This document shows positions 35,868 to 45,196 of a stretch of DNA of 54,222 bases, piece by piece. The DNA lies in NCBI RefSeq assembly GCF_007644045.2, contig NZ_VMDW02000042.1:1-54222 (forward strand). The letters are read 5' to 3'. The notes beneath the pieces were generated by a model, which made no database searches, was not told where the DNA came from, and saw nothing but the letters and a program-made list of their open reading frames with translations. This DNA comes from Vogesella urethralis (GTDB lineage: Bacteria; Pseudomonadota; Gammaproteobacteria; Burkholderiales; Chromobacteriaceae). A program made the position numbers and the translations under genes. Numbering within the stretch: position 1 is the first letter of the stretch; each line of letters starts with the position of its first letter.

Positions 35868-35897
35868 ATAATACATACATTCACGTATGTATGTAAA
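35868..35897 (-). promoter_or_regulatory. Promoter of the RND efflux operon
   Basis: On the minus strand: -35 TTTACA (35892-35897), 18-base spacer, -10 TATTAT (35868-35873). The AcrR-type operator covers the spacer and reaches into both boxes, so repressor binding would block it. Confidence 0.7.
35872..35895. promoter_or_regulatory. AcrR/TtgR-type operator (24-base inverted repeat)
   Basis: Perfect 9-base arms TACATACAT (35872-35880) and ATGTATGTA (35887-35895), six bases apart. From memory, the E. coli AcrR operator has the same arms and the same spacing. It lies between the efflux operon and the divergent TetR-family gene, so that protein is the likely repressor. Confidence 0.85.
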
Positions 35898-35965
35898 CAA
35901 ACAGTGCTGCAGGATGTGGCGTCTGCCGCTATCCTTACGCGCGCTTTGAAACCCCTTTTATCGAC

Positions 35966-36613
35966 ATGGCCAGAAAAACCCGCGAAGAAGCTGAACAAAC
36001 CCGCCAGTTGCTGCTGGACACCGCTGAAAAGGTGTTCTGGGAGCAAGGCGTGGCCGCCACCTCGCTGACCGACATTGCGGCAGCGGCGGGGCTGACGCGT
36101 GGCGCCATCTACTGGCACTTTGCCAACAAGCTGGACCTGTTCAACGCGCTGTGCGACCGCATCATGCCGGCGCTGGAAATCATCAACGGCATTCTGCTCG
36201 ACCAGCACTACAACCCGGCAGCCCGGCTGTGGCGCCATGTGCACGCCATGTTCGACCTGCTATACCACGACCAGCGCATGCGCCGCATCTGCGCCATCCA
36301 CCACATCGGTTGCGAGCAAGTCGGCGAGATGGCGCCGCTGCTGCTGGAGCAACTGAGCTGGACCCAGGAAAAAGAAGCCCAACTGACAAGGGTGCTGGAA
36401 GAAGCCGGCAGTCAGGGACTACTGCGGCCGGGGATTGTTCCCGCCCTCGCCGCCATCGGCCTGCACTCGCTGTACGGTGGCCTGTGCCACAGCTGGATGA
36501 TCGCCATTGATAACGACACCATCCACCGCCATCTATCTGCCATGTTAAGCCCTTATTTTGTCGGGATTTTCCGTGACGAATGCTGGCTACAGGACGCTGC
36601 ACCCGCCGCCTGA
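35966..36613 (+). CDS. acrR: TetR-family repressor of the RND pump (AcrR/TtgR type)
   Basis: 215 residues. The N-terminal TetR DNA-binding domain has TRQLLLDTAEKVFWEQGVAA, TSLTDIAAAAGLTRGAIYWH and FANKLDLFNAL, nearly the AcrR/TtgR consensus. The C-terminal ligand-binding domain matches TetR_C of the AcrR group. It is divergent from the adaptor gene across a 317-base region with the AcrR-type operator, so it should repress the pump and itself until drugs bind. The symbol is by analogy. Confidence 0.88.
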   Translation: MARKTREEAEQTRQLLLDTAEKVFWEQGVAATSLTDIAAAAGLTRGAIYWHFANKLDLFNALCDRIMPALEIINGILLDQHYNPAARLWRHVHAMFDLLYHDQRMRRICAIHHIGCEQVGEMAPLLLEQLSWTQEKEAQLTRVLEEAGSQGLLRPGIVPALAAIGLHSLYGGLCHSWMIAIDNDTIHRHLSAMLSPYFVGIFRDECWLQDAAPAA

Positions 36614-36619
36614 TTGGCG

Positions 36620-36625
36620 TATACT
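36620..36625 (+). promoter_or_regulatory. -10 box of a promoter for the yadGH-like operon
   Basis: TATACT, with a weak -35 CTGCAC 17 bases upstream (36597-36602). It lies in the 46-base gap before the ATPase gene. Confidence 0.45.
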
Positions 36626-36659
36626 CCGCGCTTTCCGCTTTTATCCACACGCTCCGTTC

Positions 36660-37562
36660 ATGACCCACGCGATCAGCATCGAGTCTGTCAGCAAGCGCTT
36701 TGGCAGCTTGCAGGCACTGGATGACATCAGCTTTACCGTAGAACAAGGCGAGTTCTTCGCCCTGCTCGGCCCCAACGGTGCCGGCAAGACCACCCTGATT
36801 TCGGCCATGGCCGGTTTGTCGCGCCCCGATAGCGGCCACATCCGCATCATGGGCCACGACACCGTCCGCGACGCCCGCAGCGCCCGCATGACGCTGGGCG
36901 TGGTGCCGCAGGAACTGGTATTCGACCCCTTTTTCAGCGTCCGCGAAGCCCTGGTGTTCCAGTCCGGCTATTTCGGTATCCGCCGCAACGACGCCTGGAT
37001 CGACGAACTGCTGCACAAGCTGGGCCTCACCGACAAGGCAGGCACCAATATGCGCGCGCTGTCCGGCGGCATGAAGCGCCGCGTGATGGTGGCGCAGGCG
37101 CTGGTCCACCGCCCGCCGGTGATCGTGCTGGACGAACCTACCGCCGGCGTGGACGTGGAACTGCGCCAGAGCCTGTGGGCCTTCGTGCAGGAGCTGAACA
37201 ACGCCGGCCATACCATCGTGCTGACCACCCACTATCTGGAAGAAGCCGAAACCCTGTGCAGCCGCATCGCCATGATGAAAAAAGGCAAGCTGCTGGCGCT
37301 GGAGAACAAAGACAAGCTGCTGGCCCATAGCGCCAGCCGCGAAATCTCGCTGAAGCTGGCCGGCGCGCTGCCTGCCAGCCTGCAGGCACTGAAAATCCGC
37401 GAAGCCGACGGCCGCCACGTGCTGCAACTGGCCGACATCACCCGCCTGGAAGACGTGTTGCGCGAGCTGAGGTTGGCCGCAGTCGAAGTGCGCGAGCTGT
37501 CGGTCCAGGAAACCGATCTGGAGCAGGTGTTCGTGAAAATGATGCATGGAGGGCGCGCCTGA
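36660..37562 (+). CDS. ABC-2 type transporter ATPase (YadG-like)
   Basis: A 300-residue ATPase subunit: Walker A GPNGAGKTTLIS, signature ALSGGMKRRVMVAQAL, Walker B VIVLDEPTAGVD, His switch TTHYLEEAE, and a C-terminal extension typical of exporters of the ABC-2 class. Substrate unknown. The permease gene begins in its stop codon (TGATG). In many betaproteobacteria this pair lies between the mla operon and ibaG-murA. An exact uptake-like 12-mer lies at 37470-37481. Confidence 0.88.
   Translation: MTHAISIESVSKRFGSLQALDDISFTVEQGEFFALLGPNGAGKTTLISAMAGLSRPDSGHIRIMGHDTVRDARSARMTLGVVPQELVFDPFFSVREALVFQSGYFGIRRNDAWIDELLHKLGLTDKAGTNMRALSGGMKRRVMVAQALVHRPPVIVLDEPTAGVDVELRQSLWAFVQELNNAGHTIVLTTHYLEEAETLCSRIAMMKKGKLLALENKDKLLAHSASREISLKLAGALPASLQALKIREADGRHVLQLADITRLEDVLRELRLAAVEVRELSVQETDLEQVFVKMMHGGRA
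37470..37481 (+). repeat. Exact 12-mer uptake-like motif (in yadG-like gene)
   Basis: AGGTTGGCCGCA, encoding Arg-Leu-Ala-Ala with the minor codons AGG and TTG, the same reading as in rsmJ and gmk. Confidence 0.75.
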
Positions 37563-38317
37563 TGCACGGTTTCATGACGCTGTTCAAGAAAGAGATCCTG
37601 CGCTTCTGGAAGGTAGCCTTCCAGACCGTGATGGCACCAGTACTGACCGCCCTGCTGTACCAGCTGATTTTTTCGCACGTCCTGTCGCAGCACGTGGAAG
37701 CCTACCCCGGCGTCAGCTATACCGCGTTCCTCATTCCGGGGCTGGCGATGATGTCGATGGCACAGAACGCCTTTGCCAACAGCTCGTCCAGCCTGATCCA
37801 GAGCAAGATCACCGGCAACATCGTGTTCCTGCTGCTGCCACCGCTGACGGCGCTGGAATTCTTTGCCGCCTACCTGCTGGCCGCCGTGGTGCGGGGCGTG
37901 GTAGTGGGCGCCGGCGTGCTGGCGGTCACCAGCTGGTTCGGCCTGCCGCTACCGGCGCACCCGCTATGGGTGCTGGTCTTTGCCGTGTTCGGCTGTGGCG
38001 TTCTGGGTACACTGGGCATTGTGGCAGGCATCTGGGCTGATAAATTCGACCAGTTGGCCGCCTTCCAGAACTTTCTGATCATGCCGCTGACTTTCCTGTC
38101 GGGCGTGTTCTATTCCATTAACAGCCTGCCACCGCTGTGGAAAACCGTGTCCCACCTGAACCCGGTGTTCTACATGATCGACGGTTTCCGTTACGGCTTC
38201 TTCGGCCAGGGTGATGTCTCGCCGTGGCTGTCGCTGGCGGTGGTGGCCGGCAGTTTTGCGCTTCTGGCTGGCTGGTCCTTGCATTTGATCGCCAGTGGCT
38301 ACAAATTGCGTCAGTAA
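37562..38317 (+). CDS. ABC-2 type transporter permease (YadH-like)
   Basis: A 251-residue membrane protein with six hydrophobic segments and the ABC-2 pattern: FKKEILRFWKVAFQTVMAPV at the N-terminus and the conserved FLIMPLTFLSGVFYSINSLP near the C-terminus. It forms the exporter with the upstream ATPase. Substrate unknown. Confidence 0.88.
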   Translation: MHGFMTLFKKEILRFWKVAFQTVMAPVLTALLYQLIFSHVLSQHVEAYPGVSYTAFLIPGLAMMSMAQNAFANSSSSLIQSKITGNIVFLLLPPLTALEFFAAYLLAAVVRGVVVGAGVLAVTSWFGLPLPAHPLWVLVFAVFGCGVLGTLGIVAGIWADKFDQLAAFQNFLIMPLTFLSGVFYSINSLPPLWKTVSHLNPVFYMIDGFRYGFFGQGDVSPWLSLAVVAGSFALLAGWSLHLIASGYKLRQ

Positions 38318-38356
38318 GACGCTACGTTTCATTAAAGCATTCCTACAGGATTCCCC

Positions 38357-39869
<1,513 letters not shown>

Positions 39870-39897
39870 GCACGCAGCAAACGCTGCTCCGCCTCAC

Positions 39898-39927
39898 AAC
39901 CCTGCTTGCTGCCAAGCAGGGTTTTTT
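39898..39927 (+). terminator. Rho-independent terminator of murA
   Basis: Arms AACCCTGCTTG (39898-39908) and CAAGCAGGGTT (39913-39923), followed by TTTT. Confidence 0.9.
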
Positions 39928-40064
39928 GTTGCCCGCATCACCTTGCCCACCCACACACTCACCTTTCTTTTTTAAACATCACAGCTAAAAACAAGTATAA
40001 ACAGGCATAAAAATCACAAAACAGGCTTTTTATGCAATTTAAATGCCAATAAAATTGATAAACA

Positions 40065-40094
40065 TTGCCAGTCAGCCCGCGTCTTATTGATAAT
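40065..40094 (+). promoter_or_regulatory. Probable sigma-70 promoter of the chemoreceptor gene
   Basis: -35 TTGCCA (40065-40070), 18-base spacer, -10 GATAAT (40089-40094), 27 bases before the start codon. The whole region 39960-40121 is AT-rich, so other promoters are possible. Confidence 0.55.
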
Positions 40095-40121
40095 GTAAAA
40101 AATATTAAACAAGGATGCACC

Positions 40122-42101
40122 ATGCCACACAGTATCAAGAGCAAACTGCTGATCGGTGCCGGCTTGCTGGTTTTTGTCGGCTTTGCCGCCATCATTGGCC
40201 TCAATAGCTGGCTCAGCCTGCAACAAGCCGAAAACCATGTTGTGCAACAAGCCCGCCTGCAAGCCGAAGACGAAGCCAAACGTCTGCGCATCCTGCTGGA
40301 GCGTAGCGCCACGGCCGCCGAAACGCTGGCCATAGCCATGCAATCGCTGCCGGGCAGCGGTGCCAGCGACCTGCGGCGCGTCGCCAGCCAGCAAACCCGG
40401 CAGCTTCTGGCACAGCACCCGGATGCAGTTGGCATCTTCACGCTGTGGGAACCCAATGCACTGGATGGCCGTGACGCCGAACTGGCCGGCAAACCGGAAA
40501 ACGACGCCCAAGGCCGTGCCGGTGTGTACTGGTACCGCAAGGATGGCAAGGAAGACGCCGTCTGGGGCGCAGAAGACGTGGACGGTGACGCCTACTACGC
40601 CGACCCCAAGCGCAGCAGGGAAAGCGTGATGACCGAGCCGTACGAAGACCGCGACATCAAGGTGATGATGGCCACGCTATCGCACCCCATTCTGCTGGAT
40701 GGCCGCTTTGCCGGCGTCGCCGGTATCGACCTGGGGTTGGGCAAGCTGCAAACACTCGCGGCACAAGTACGGCCCTATGGCGACGGCTACATGAGCATTT
40801 ATTCCAACAGCGGCATGGTGCTGGGTACGGCGGACGCCAAGCTGGTCGGCAAGCGCGACCCGGGCCTCGACGCCGACACCCTGGCCGCCATCAAGGCCGG
40901 CAAAGCCTACGAGTACACCCGCGACGGCACGCTGAACCTGCTGCAGCCGGTACAGGTTGGCCGCAACGCCCAGCCCTGGGCGGTACGCATCGCCATTCCA
41001 CTGGCTAGCGCGTTTGCCGAGACGCGCGCGGCCAGCTGGAAAACCGCCGGCCTGAGCCTGGCTGCGCTGGCGGTCATTCTGCTGGCACTGGGCCTGTTGC
41101 TAGGCAAGCTGATCTCGCCGCTGTCACGCCTGCAACACGCGCTGGCCGAGCTTTCCGGTGGCGATGGCGACCTTACCCGCCAGCTGCCTATCCACGGCCG
41201 TGACGAAATCGGCGCCTCGGCCACCGCCTTCAACCGTTTCAGCCAGTCGCTGCGGCAGATGCTGCTGGAAGTGCGCGAACGTACCGGCCAGGTGAACCAA
41301 GCGGTGGCCGCGCTGGCGACCGAAACCACCGACATCAGCCAGCATTCCAGCCAGCAGGCGCAAGCCGCCACCAGCACCGCCAGCGCAGTCGCACAGCTGT
41401 CGGGCAGCATCAGCCGCATTGCCGACGCCGCCAGCCAGGCCGAACAGGCGGCCCGCAGCGCCGGCGACGAAGCCGAACAAGTGGCACACAGCGTACACAG
41501 CACCGCCAGTGAAATCGGCCGCATTGCTGACACCATTCGTCGTATCGATGGCGTACTGGACGGGCTGGAAAGCCGCTCGGAACAGATCAGCAGCATCGTG
41601 CAGGTGATCAAGGACATTGCCGAACAAACCAATCTGCTGGCCCTGAATGCGGCCATCGAGGCCGCCCGTGCCGGCGAGGCCGGGCGCGGTTTTGCTGTAG
41701 TGGCCGACGAAGTACGCAAGCTGGCCGAGCGCACCGCGTCGGCCACGGTGGAAATTGCCGGCAGCATCCGCGAGGTGCAGGAAGCTACCGCCGGCGCCGC
41801 CGGCAGCATGGACGAAGCCATCCACCAGGTAGAAAACGGCGTGATGCTGGCCGAGCGCGCCGCCAGCTCGATCAGCCAGATCCGCGAGCACAACCTGGGC
41901 GTGCTGGCGACGGTGGGGCATATCGCCAGCGCCACCGCCGAGCAGTCCACCGCCAGTCGCGACATTGCCCGCCACATCGATGCCATCCACGGCATGACCG
42001 CCGACACCGACGCCTCGCTGCACCACGCCAACGGCGCGGTGGGCGACCTGCAACGACTGGCCGGCGAACTGCAAACGCTGCTGGCGCGCTTCAAGCTGTA
42101 A
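40122..42101 (+). CDS. Methyl-accepting chemotaxis protein (dCache sensor)
   Basis: A 659-residue chemoreceptor. TM1 (about 8-30), a periplasmic double-Cache-like domain of about 275 residues ([46 protein letters not shown]), TM2 (about 309-330), HAMP, and a signalling hairpin with the highly conserved tip [20 protein letters not shown]. dCache domains often bind amino acids or other small ligands; this ligand is unknown. There is no C-terminal CheR/CheB pentapeptide. AAGGA precedes the ATG. It stands alone, away from che genes. Confidence 0.92.
   Translation: MPHSIKSKLLIGAGLLVFVGFAAIIGLNSWLSLQQAENHVVQQARLQAEDEAKRLRILLERSATAAETLAIAMQSLPGSGASDLRRVASQQTRQLLAQHPDAVGIFTLWEPNALDGRDAELAGKPENDAQGRAGVYWYRKDGKEDAVWGAEDVDGDAYYADPKRSRESVMTEPYEDRDIKVMMATLSHPILLDGRFAGVAGIDLGLGKLQTLAAQVRPYGDGYMSIYSNSGMVLGTADAKLVGKRDPGLDADTLAAIKAGKAYEYTRDGTLNLLQPVQVGRNAQPWAVRIAIPLASAFAETRAASWKTAGLSLAALAVILLALGLLLGKLISPLSRLQHALAELSGGDGDLTRQLPIHGRDEIGASATAFNRFSQSLRQMLLEVRERTGQVNQAVAALATETTDISQHSSQQAQAATSTASAVAQLSGSISRIADAASQAEQAARSAGDEAEQVAHSVHSTASEIGRIADTIRRIDGVLDGLESRSEQISSIVQVIKDIAEQTNLLALNAAIEAARAGEAGRGFAVVADEVRKLAERTASATVEIAGSIREVQEATAGAAGSMDEAIHQVENGVMLAERAASSISQIREHNLGVLATVGHIASATAEQSTASRDIARHIDAIHGMTADTDASLHHANGAVGDLQRLAGELQTLLARFKL
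40954..40965 (+). repeat. Exact 12-mer uptake-like motif (in chemoreceptor gene)
   Basis: AGGTTGGCCGCA, in frame as Gln-Val-Gly-Arg-Asn with a GTT valine codon. Confidence 0.7.
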
Positions 42102-42127
42102 GCCTGGCCAAGATGCCGGCACGGAAC

Positions 42128-42152
42128 GCCCTGCCCAAGTGGCAGGGCTTTT
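42128..42152 (+). terminator. Rho-independent terminator of the chemoreceptor gene
   Basis: Arms GCCCTGCC (42128-42135) and GGCAGGGC (42141-42148), then TTTT. Confidence 0.85.
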
Positions 42153-42175
42153 CATTGCGCGCACCCACCGCCCAC

Positions 42176-42184
42176 GTTGGCCGC
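42176..42184 (+). repeat. Uptake-like 9-mer between two converging terminators
   Basis: GTTGGCCGC in the gap between the chemoreceptor terminator (plus) and the apt terminator (minus). Confidence 0.6.
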
Positions 42185-42204
42185 CAGCGCCGGCGCCAGG
42201 TAAC

Positions 42205-42236
42205 AAAAAACCCTGCCGGCTTGCGCGGGCAGGGTT
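42205..42236 (-). terminator. Rho-independent terminator of the apt operon
   Basis: Arms AACCCTGCC (42209-42217) and GGCAGGGTT (42228-42236); on the minus strand followed by a T-run (42210-42205). Confidence 0.85.
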
Positions 42237-42257
42237 GTCATCAGCGATATGACGGGC

Positions 42258-42815
42258 CTAATGGCCGTCGAACGAGCACACGGTAAACAGCGGAATATCC
42301 AGGCCACGCATCAGGTCGCCGCCGCCCAGCTCGGGCAGCTCGATGATGCCGGCGGTTTCCACCACCTCGGCGCCCAGGCGCTGCAGCAGCTTGTAACCGG
42401 CCATCATGGTACCGCCAGTGGCGATCAGATCGTCGATCAGCACCACGCGGTCCCCCGGCTTCACCGCGTCGGTGTGCATTTCCACCGTGGCGTTGCCGTA
42501 CTCCAGCTCGTACTCCTCGGCTACCGTAGTGAACGGCAGTTTGCCCTTCTTGCGGATGGGCACGAAACCCACGTTCAGCTCGTAGGCCAGCACCGAGCCG
42601 ATGATGAAGCCGCGGGCATCCAGACCGGCCACCATGTCGATCTTCTCGCCCATATAGCGGTGCACGAAGATGTCGATCAGCATACGGAAGGTCTTGGGGT
42701 TCTGTAGCAGCGGGGTGATGTCGCGGAACATCACGCCTTCGCTCGGCCAGTTCGGCACGGTGCGGATCCAGCCCTTCAGGTAGCGCGAGTAGTCGAGGTT
42801 GCTCAGGTTTTCCAT
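42258..42815 (-). CDS. apt: Adenine phosphoribosyltransferase
   Basis: Converts adenine and PRPP to AMP (purine salvage, cytoplasm). 185 residues with the PRPP loop [17 protein letters not shown], the N-terminal [14 protein letters not shown] and [18 protein letters not shown], all typical of Apt. It follows the adenine permease gene by 10 bases, so uptake and conversion are encoded together. Confidence 0.97.
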   Translation of the reverse strand: MENLSNLDYSRYLKGWIRTVPNWPSEGVMFRDITPLLQNPKTFRMLIDIFVHRYMGEKIDMVAGLDARGFIIGSVLAYELNVGFVPIRKKGKLPFTTVAEEYELEYGNATVEMHTDAVKPGDRVVLIDDLIATGGTMMAGYKLLQRLGAEVVETAGIIELPELGGGDLMRGLDIPLFTVCSFDGH

Positions 42816-42825
42816 GCGTATTGCC

Positions 42826-44118
42826 TTAGTGGAAGAACGCCAGCTTCACGATCCACAGGCCGGCAATCACCAGTACCGCCGGTTTCAGGTCGGCAAAGCG
42901 GCCAGCCAGGATCTTGATCACGGCGTAGCTGATAAAGCCGAAGGCGATGCCGTCAGCAATGGAGAAGGTGAACGGCATGGCCACCGCCGTCATCACCGCC
43001 GGCGCGGACTCGGTCAGGTCGTCCCAGTTGATTTCAGCCAGGCCGCGGGTCATCAGCACGGCCACGTAGCACAGCGCCGGGGCGGTAGCGTAAGCCGGTA
43101 CGGTCTTGGCCAGCGGCGAAATCCACAGGCAAGCCAGGAACAGGATGGCCACCACCAGCGCAGTCAGGCCGGTACGGCCACCCACGGCGGTGCCGGCAGC
43201 GGATTCAATGTAAGCCGTGGTGGACGAGGTGCCCATGGCGGCGCCGGCGGTAATGGCGACCGAGTCGGCCATCAGCGCGCGCTTCAGACGCGGCAGCTTG
43301 CCGTCTTTGTCCAGCAGGCCGGCACGGTGCGATACGCCTACCAGGGTGCCGGTGGTGTCGAACAGGTCAACAAAGAAGAACACGAAGATCACGCCCAGCA
43401 GGCCAGCGGTCATGGCGCCTTCCAGGTCCATCTTCATGAAGGTCGGTTCCATGCTCGGCACCGGCGCGAAGATGCCTTCAAACTTGGACAGGCCAAAGAT
43501 GATGGACAGCGCGGTGACGGCCAGCACGCCGATAATGATGGAGCCGTGCACCTTGCGGTACTCCAGCGCCACGATGATGAAGAAGCCCAGGATAGCCAGC
43601 AGCACTTTCGGGTCGTGCAGGTCGCCCATGGTCACCAGCGTAGCCGGGTGGTCCACCACCACACCGGCGTTTTTCAGCGCGATGATGGCCAGGAACAGAC
43701 CGACGCCGGCCGAAATGGCAAACTTCAGCGACTGCGGAATGGCGTTGACGATGGCTTCACGCACCTTGAACAAGCTAACAGCCAGGAACACGATGCCGGA
43801 GATGAACACGGCACCCAGCGCAGCTTCCCACGGCACGCCCATGCCTTTCACCACGGTAAAGGTGAAGTAGGCGTTCAGGCCCATGCCCGGTGCCAGCGCG
43901 ATCGGGTAGTTGGCCACCAGCGCCATGATGGCGGTACCCAGCGCGGCGGCCAGGCAGGTTGCGACGAACACGGCGTTGAAATCCATGCCGGTAATCGACA
44001 GGATGGCCGGGTTGACGATGACGATGTAAGCCATCGTCAAGAACGTGGTAAAGCCGGCAATGACTTCGGTCTTGACGTCTGTGCCGTGTTCTTTCAGCTT
44101 GAAGAAGCTTTCTAGCAT
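42826..44118 (-). CDS. NCS2-family adenine permease (AzgA/PurP-like)
   Basis: A 430-residue inner-membrane proton symporter for purine bases, about 12-14 TM segments. The N-terminus [20 protein letters not shown], then [34 protein letters not shown] and the Asp in [12 protein letters not shown] are conserved in the AzgA branch, which prefers adenine, guanine or hypoxanthine. Being cotranscribed with apt points to adenine. A GGAGGG lies about 9 bases before the start. Confidence 0.92.
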   Translation of the reverse strand: MLESFFKLKEHGTDVKTEVIAGFTTFLTMAYIVIVNPAILSITGMDFNAVFVATCLAAALGTAIMALVANYPIALAPGMGLNAYFTFTVVKGMGVPWEAALGAVFISGIVFLAVSLFKVREAIVNAIPQSLKFAISAGVGLFLAIIALKNAGVVVDHPATLVTMGDLHDPKVLLAILGFFIIVALEYRKVHGSIIIGVLAVTALSIIFGLSKFEGIFAPVPSMEPTFMKMDLEGAMTAGLLGVIFVFFFVDLFDTTGTLVGVSHRAGLLDKDGKLPRLKRALMADSVAITAGAAMGTSSTTAYIESAAGTAVGGRTGLTALVVAILFLACLWISPLAKTVPAYATAPALCYVAVLMTRGLAEINWDDLTESAPAVMTAVAMPFTFSIADGIAFGFISYAVIKILAGRFADLKPAVLVIAGLWIVKLAFFH

Positions 44119-44290
44119 GATGACATGCCCTCCCCTCGTCTTTTTAGACGTAACTGTTTGAAAAACGCGCGATTTTAACCTGAAACATGCGTTTGTTGCG
44201 CTGCAGTTTATCGAGGGGGCACCCGGCTTAACCGCGACCCGGCCTTGTGGTATCCTGAAATATTGCTCAAGTTCGTTAGGAAGCGCTTAC

Positions 44291-44917
44291 ATGACGCCAG
44301 CCCAAGGCTCGATTTTCATCGTGGTTGCCCCTTCCGGCGCCGGCAAAACCTCGCTGGTAGCCGCCCTGCTGCAGGCCGAACCCGGGGTAGAGCTGTCGGT
44401 GTCGTACACCACCCGCGCCCCGCGTGAGGGTGAGGTAGACGGCAAGAGCTACCACTTTGTCGACCGTGCTGCCTTTGAAGGCATGATTGCCGCCGGCGAC
44501 TTCCTGGAATACGCCGAGGTTTACGGCAACTACTACGGCACCAGCGCACGCTGGCTGCGCGAAAGGTTGGCCGCAGGCCGCGACATCCTGCTGGAAATCG
44601 ACTGGCAAGGTGCGCGCCAGGTGCGCAAGGTCTTCGGCGACGCCGTGGCCGTGTTCATCCTGCCGCCGTCGCTGCCGGTGCTGGAGGCCCGCCTGCGTGG
44701 CCGCGCCACCGACAGCGAAGACGTCATCCAGCGCCGCCTGTCCGAGGCACGCATGGAGATCGACCAGGTAGCCGAGTACGACTACCTGATCGTCAACGAC
44801 GACTTCGAACAGGCCCGCCTGGACCTGATCAGCGTGATCCGCAGCCAGCGCCTGCAAGCTGCCCGCCAGCTGCAGCGCCACGCCGACGCCATCGCCGGCA
44901 TGCAAACGCCGCGCTAG
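44291..44917 (+). CDS. gmk: Guanylate kinase
   Basis: Phosphorylates GMP to GDP. 208 residues with P-loop APSGAGKTSLV, the GMP-binding part SYTTRAPREGEVDGKSYHFV and the lid RRLSEARMEI. It is followed by rpoZ and spoT, a widespread order. In this gene every leucine codon I can read is CTG except the single TTG within the uptake-like 12-mer at 44574-44585, which also holds the only AGG arginine codon. Confidence 0.97.
   Translation: MTPAQGSIFIVVAPSGAGKTSLVAALLQAEPGVELSVSYTTRAPREGEVDGKSYHFVDRAAFEGMIAAGDFLEYAEVYGNYYGTSARWLRERLAAGRDILLEIDWQGARQVRKVFGDAVAVFILPPSLPVLEARLRGRATDSEDVIQRRLSEARMEIDQVAEYDYLIVNDDFEQARLDLISVIRSQRLQAARQLQRHADAIAGMQTPR
44574..44585 (+). repeat. Exact 12-mer uptake-like motif (in gmk)
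   Basis: AGGTTGGCCGCA, in frame as Arg-Leu-Ala-Ala. Confidence 0.8.
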
Positions 44918-44981
44918 GGCTTTATCCGGAACGCGCAATCCCTTATCTTTTTGCTTCACCCTTTCGTGAGAGACTCAAATC

Positions 44982-45188
44982 ATGGCCCGTATCACTGTTG
45001 ACGACTGCCTGGACCGCATCCACAACCGCTTCGACCTAACCCTGGCAGCCGCCTACCGCGCCCGCCAGGTGGCATCCGGCGCCACTACCTTCGTGGAGCA
45101 AGGCCGCAACAAGCCGACCGTCGTTGCCCTGCGCGAAATCGCCGGTGGCCACGTTGGCCGCGAAATCCTGACCCGCCACAAGGGCTGA
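44982..45188 (+). CDS. rpoZ: RNA polymerase omega subunit
   Basis: 68 residues, [20 protein letters not shown] and the [10 protein letters not shown]-like segment are diagnostic. It supports RNA polymerase assembly and forms part of a ppGpp site, fitting its place just before spoT (8-base gap). A GAGAG ribosome site precedes it. Confidence 0.97.
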   Translation: MARITVDDCLDRIHNRFDLTLAAAYRARQVASGATTFVEQGRNKPTVVALREIAGGHVGREILTRHKG

Positions 45189-45196
45189 TCGCCACG

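Noticed and set aside
39960-40121. Sigma-28 (flagellar) promoter for the chemoreceptor
   Set aside because: GCCAATAA resembles the sigma-28 -10, but no TAAA-type -35 lies 11 bases upstream; a sigma-70 promoter fits better.
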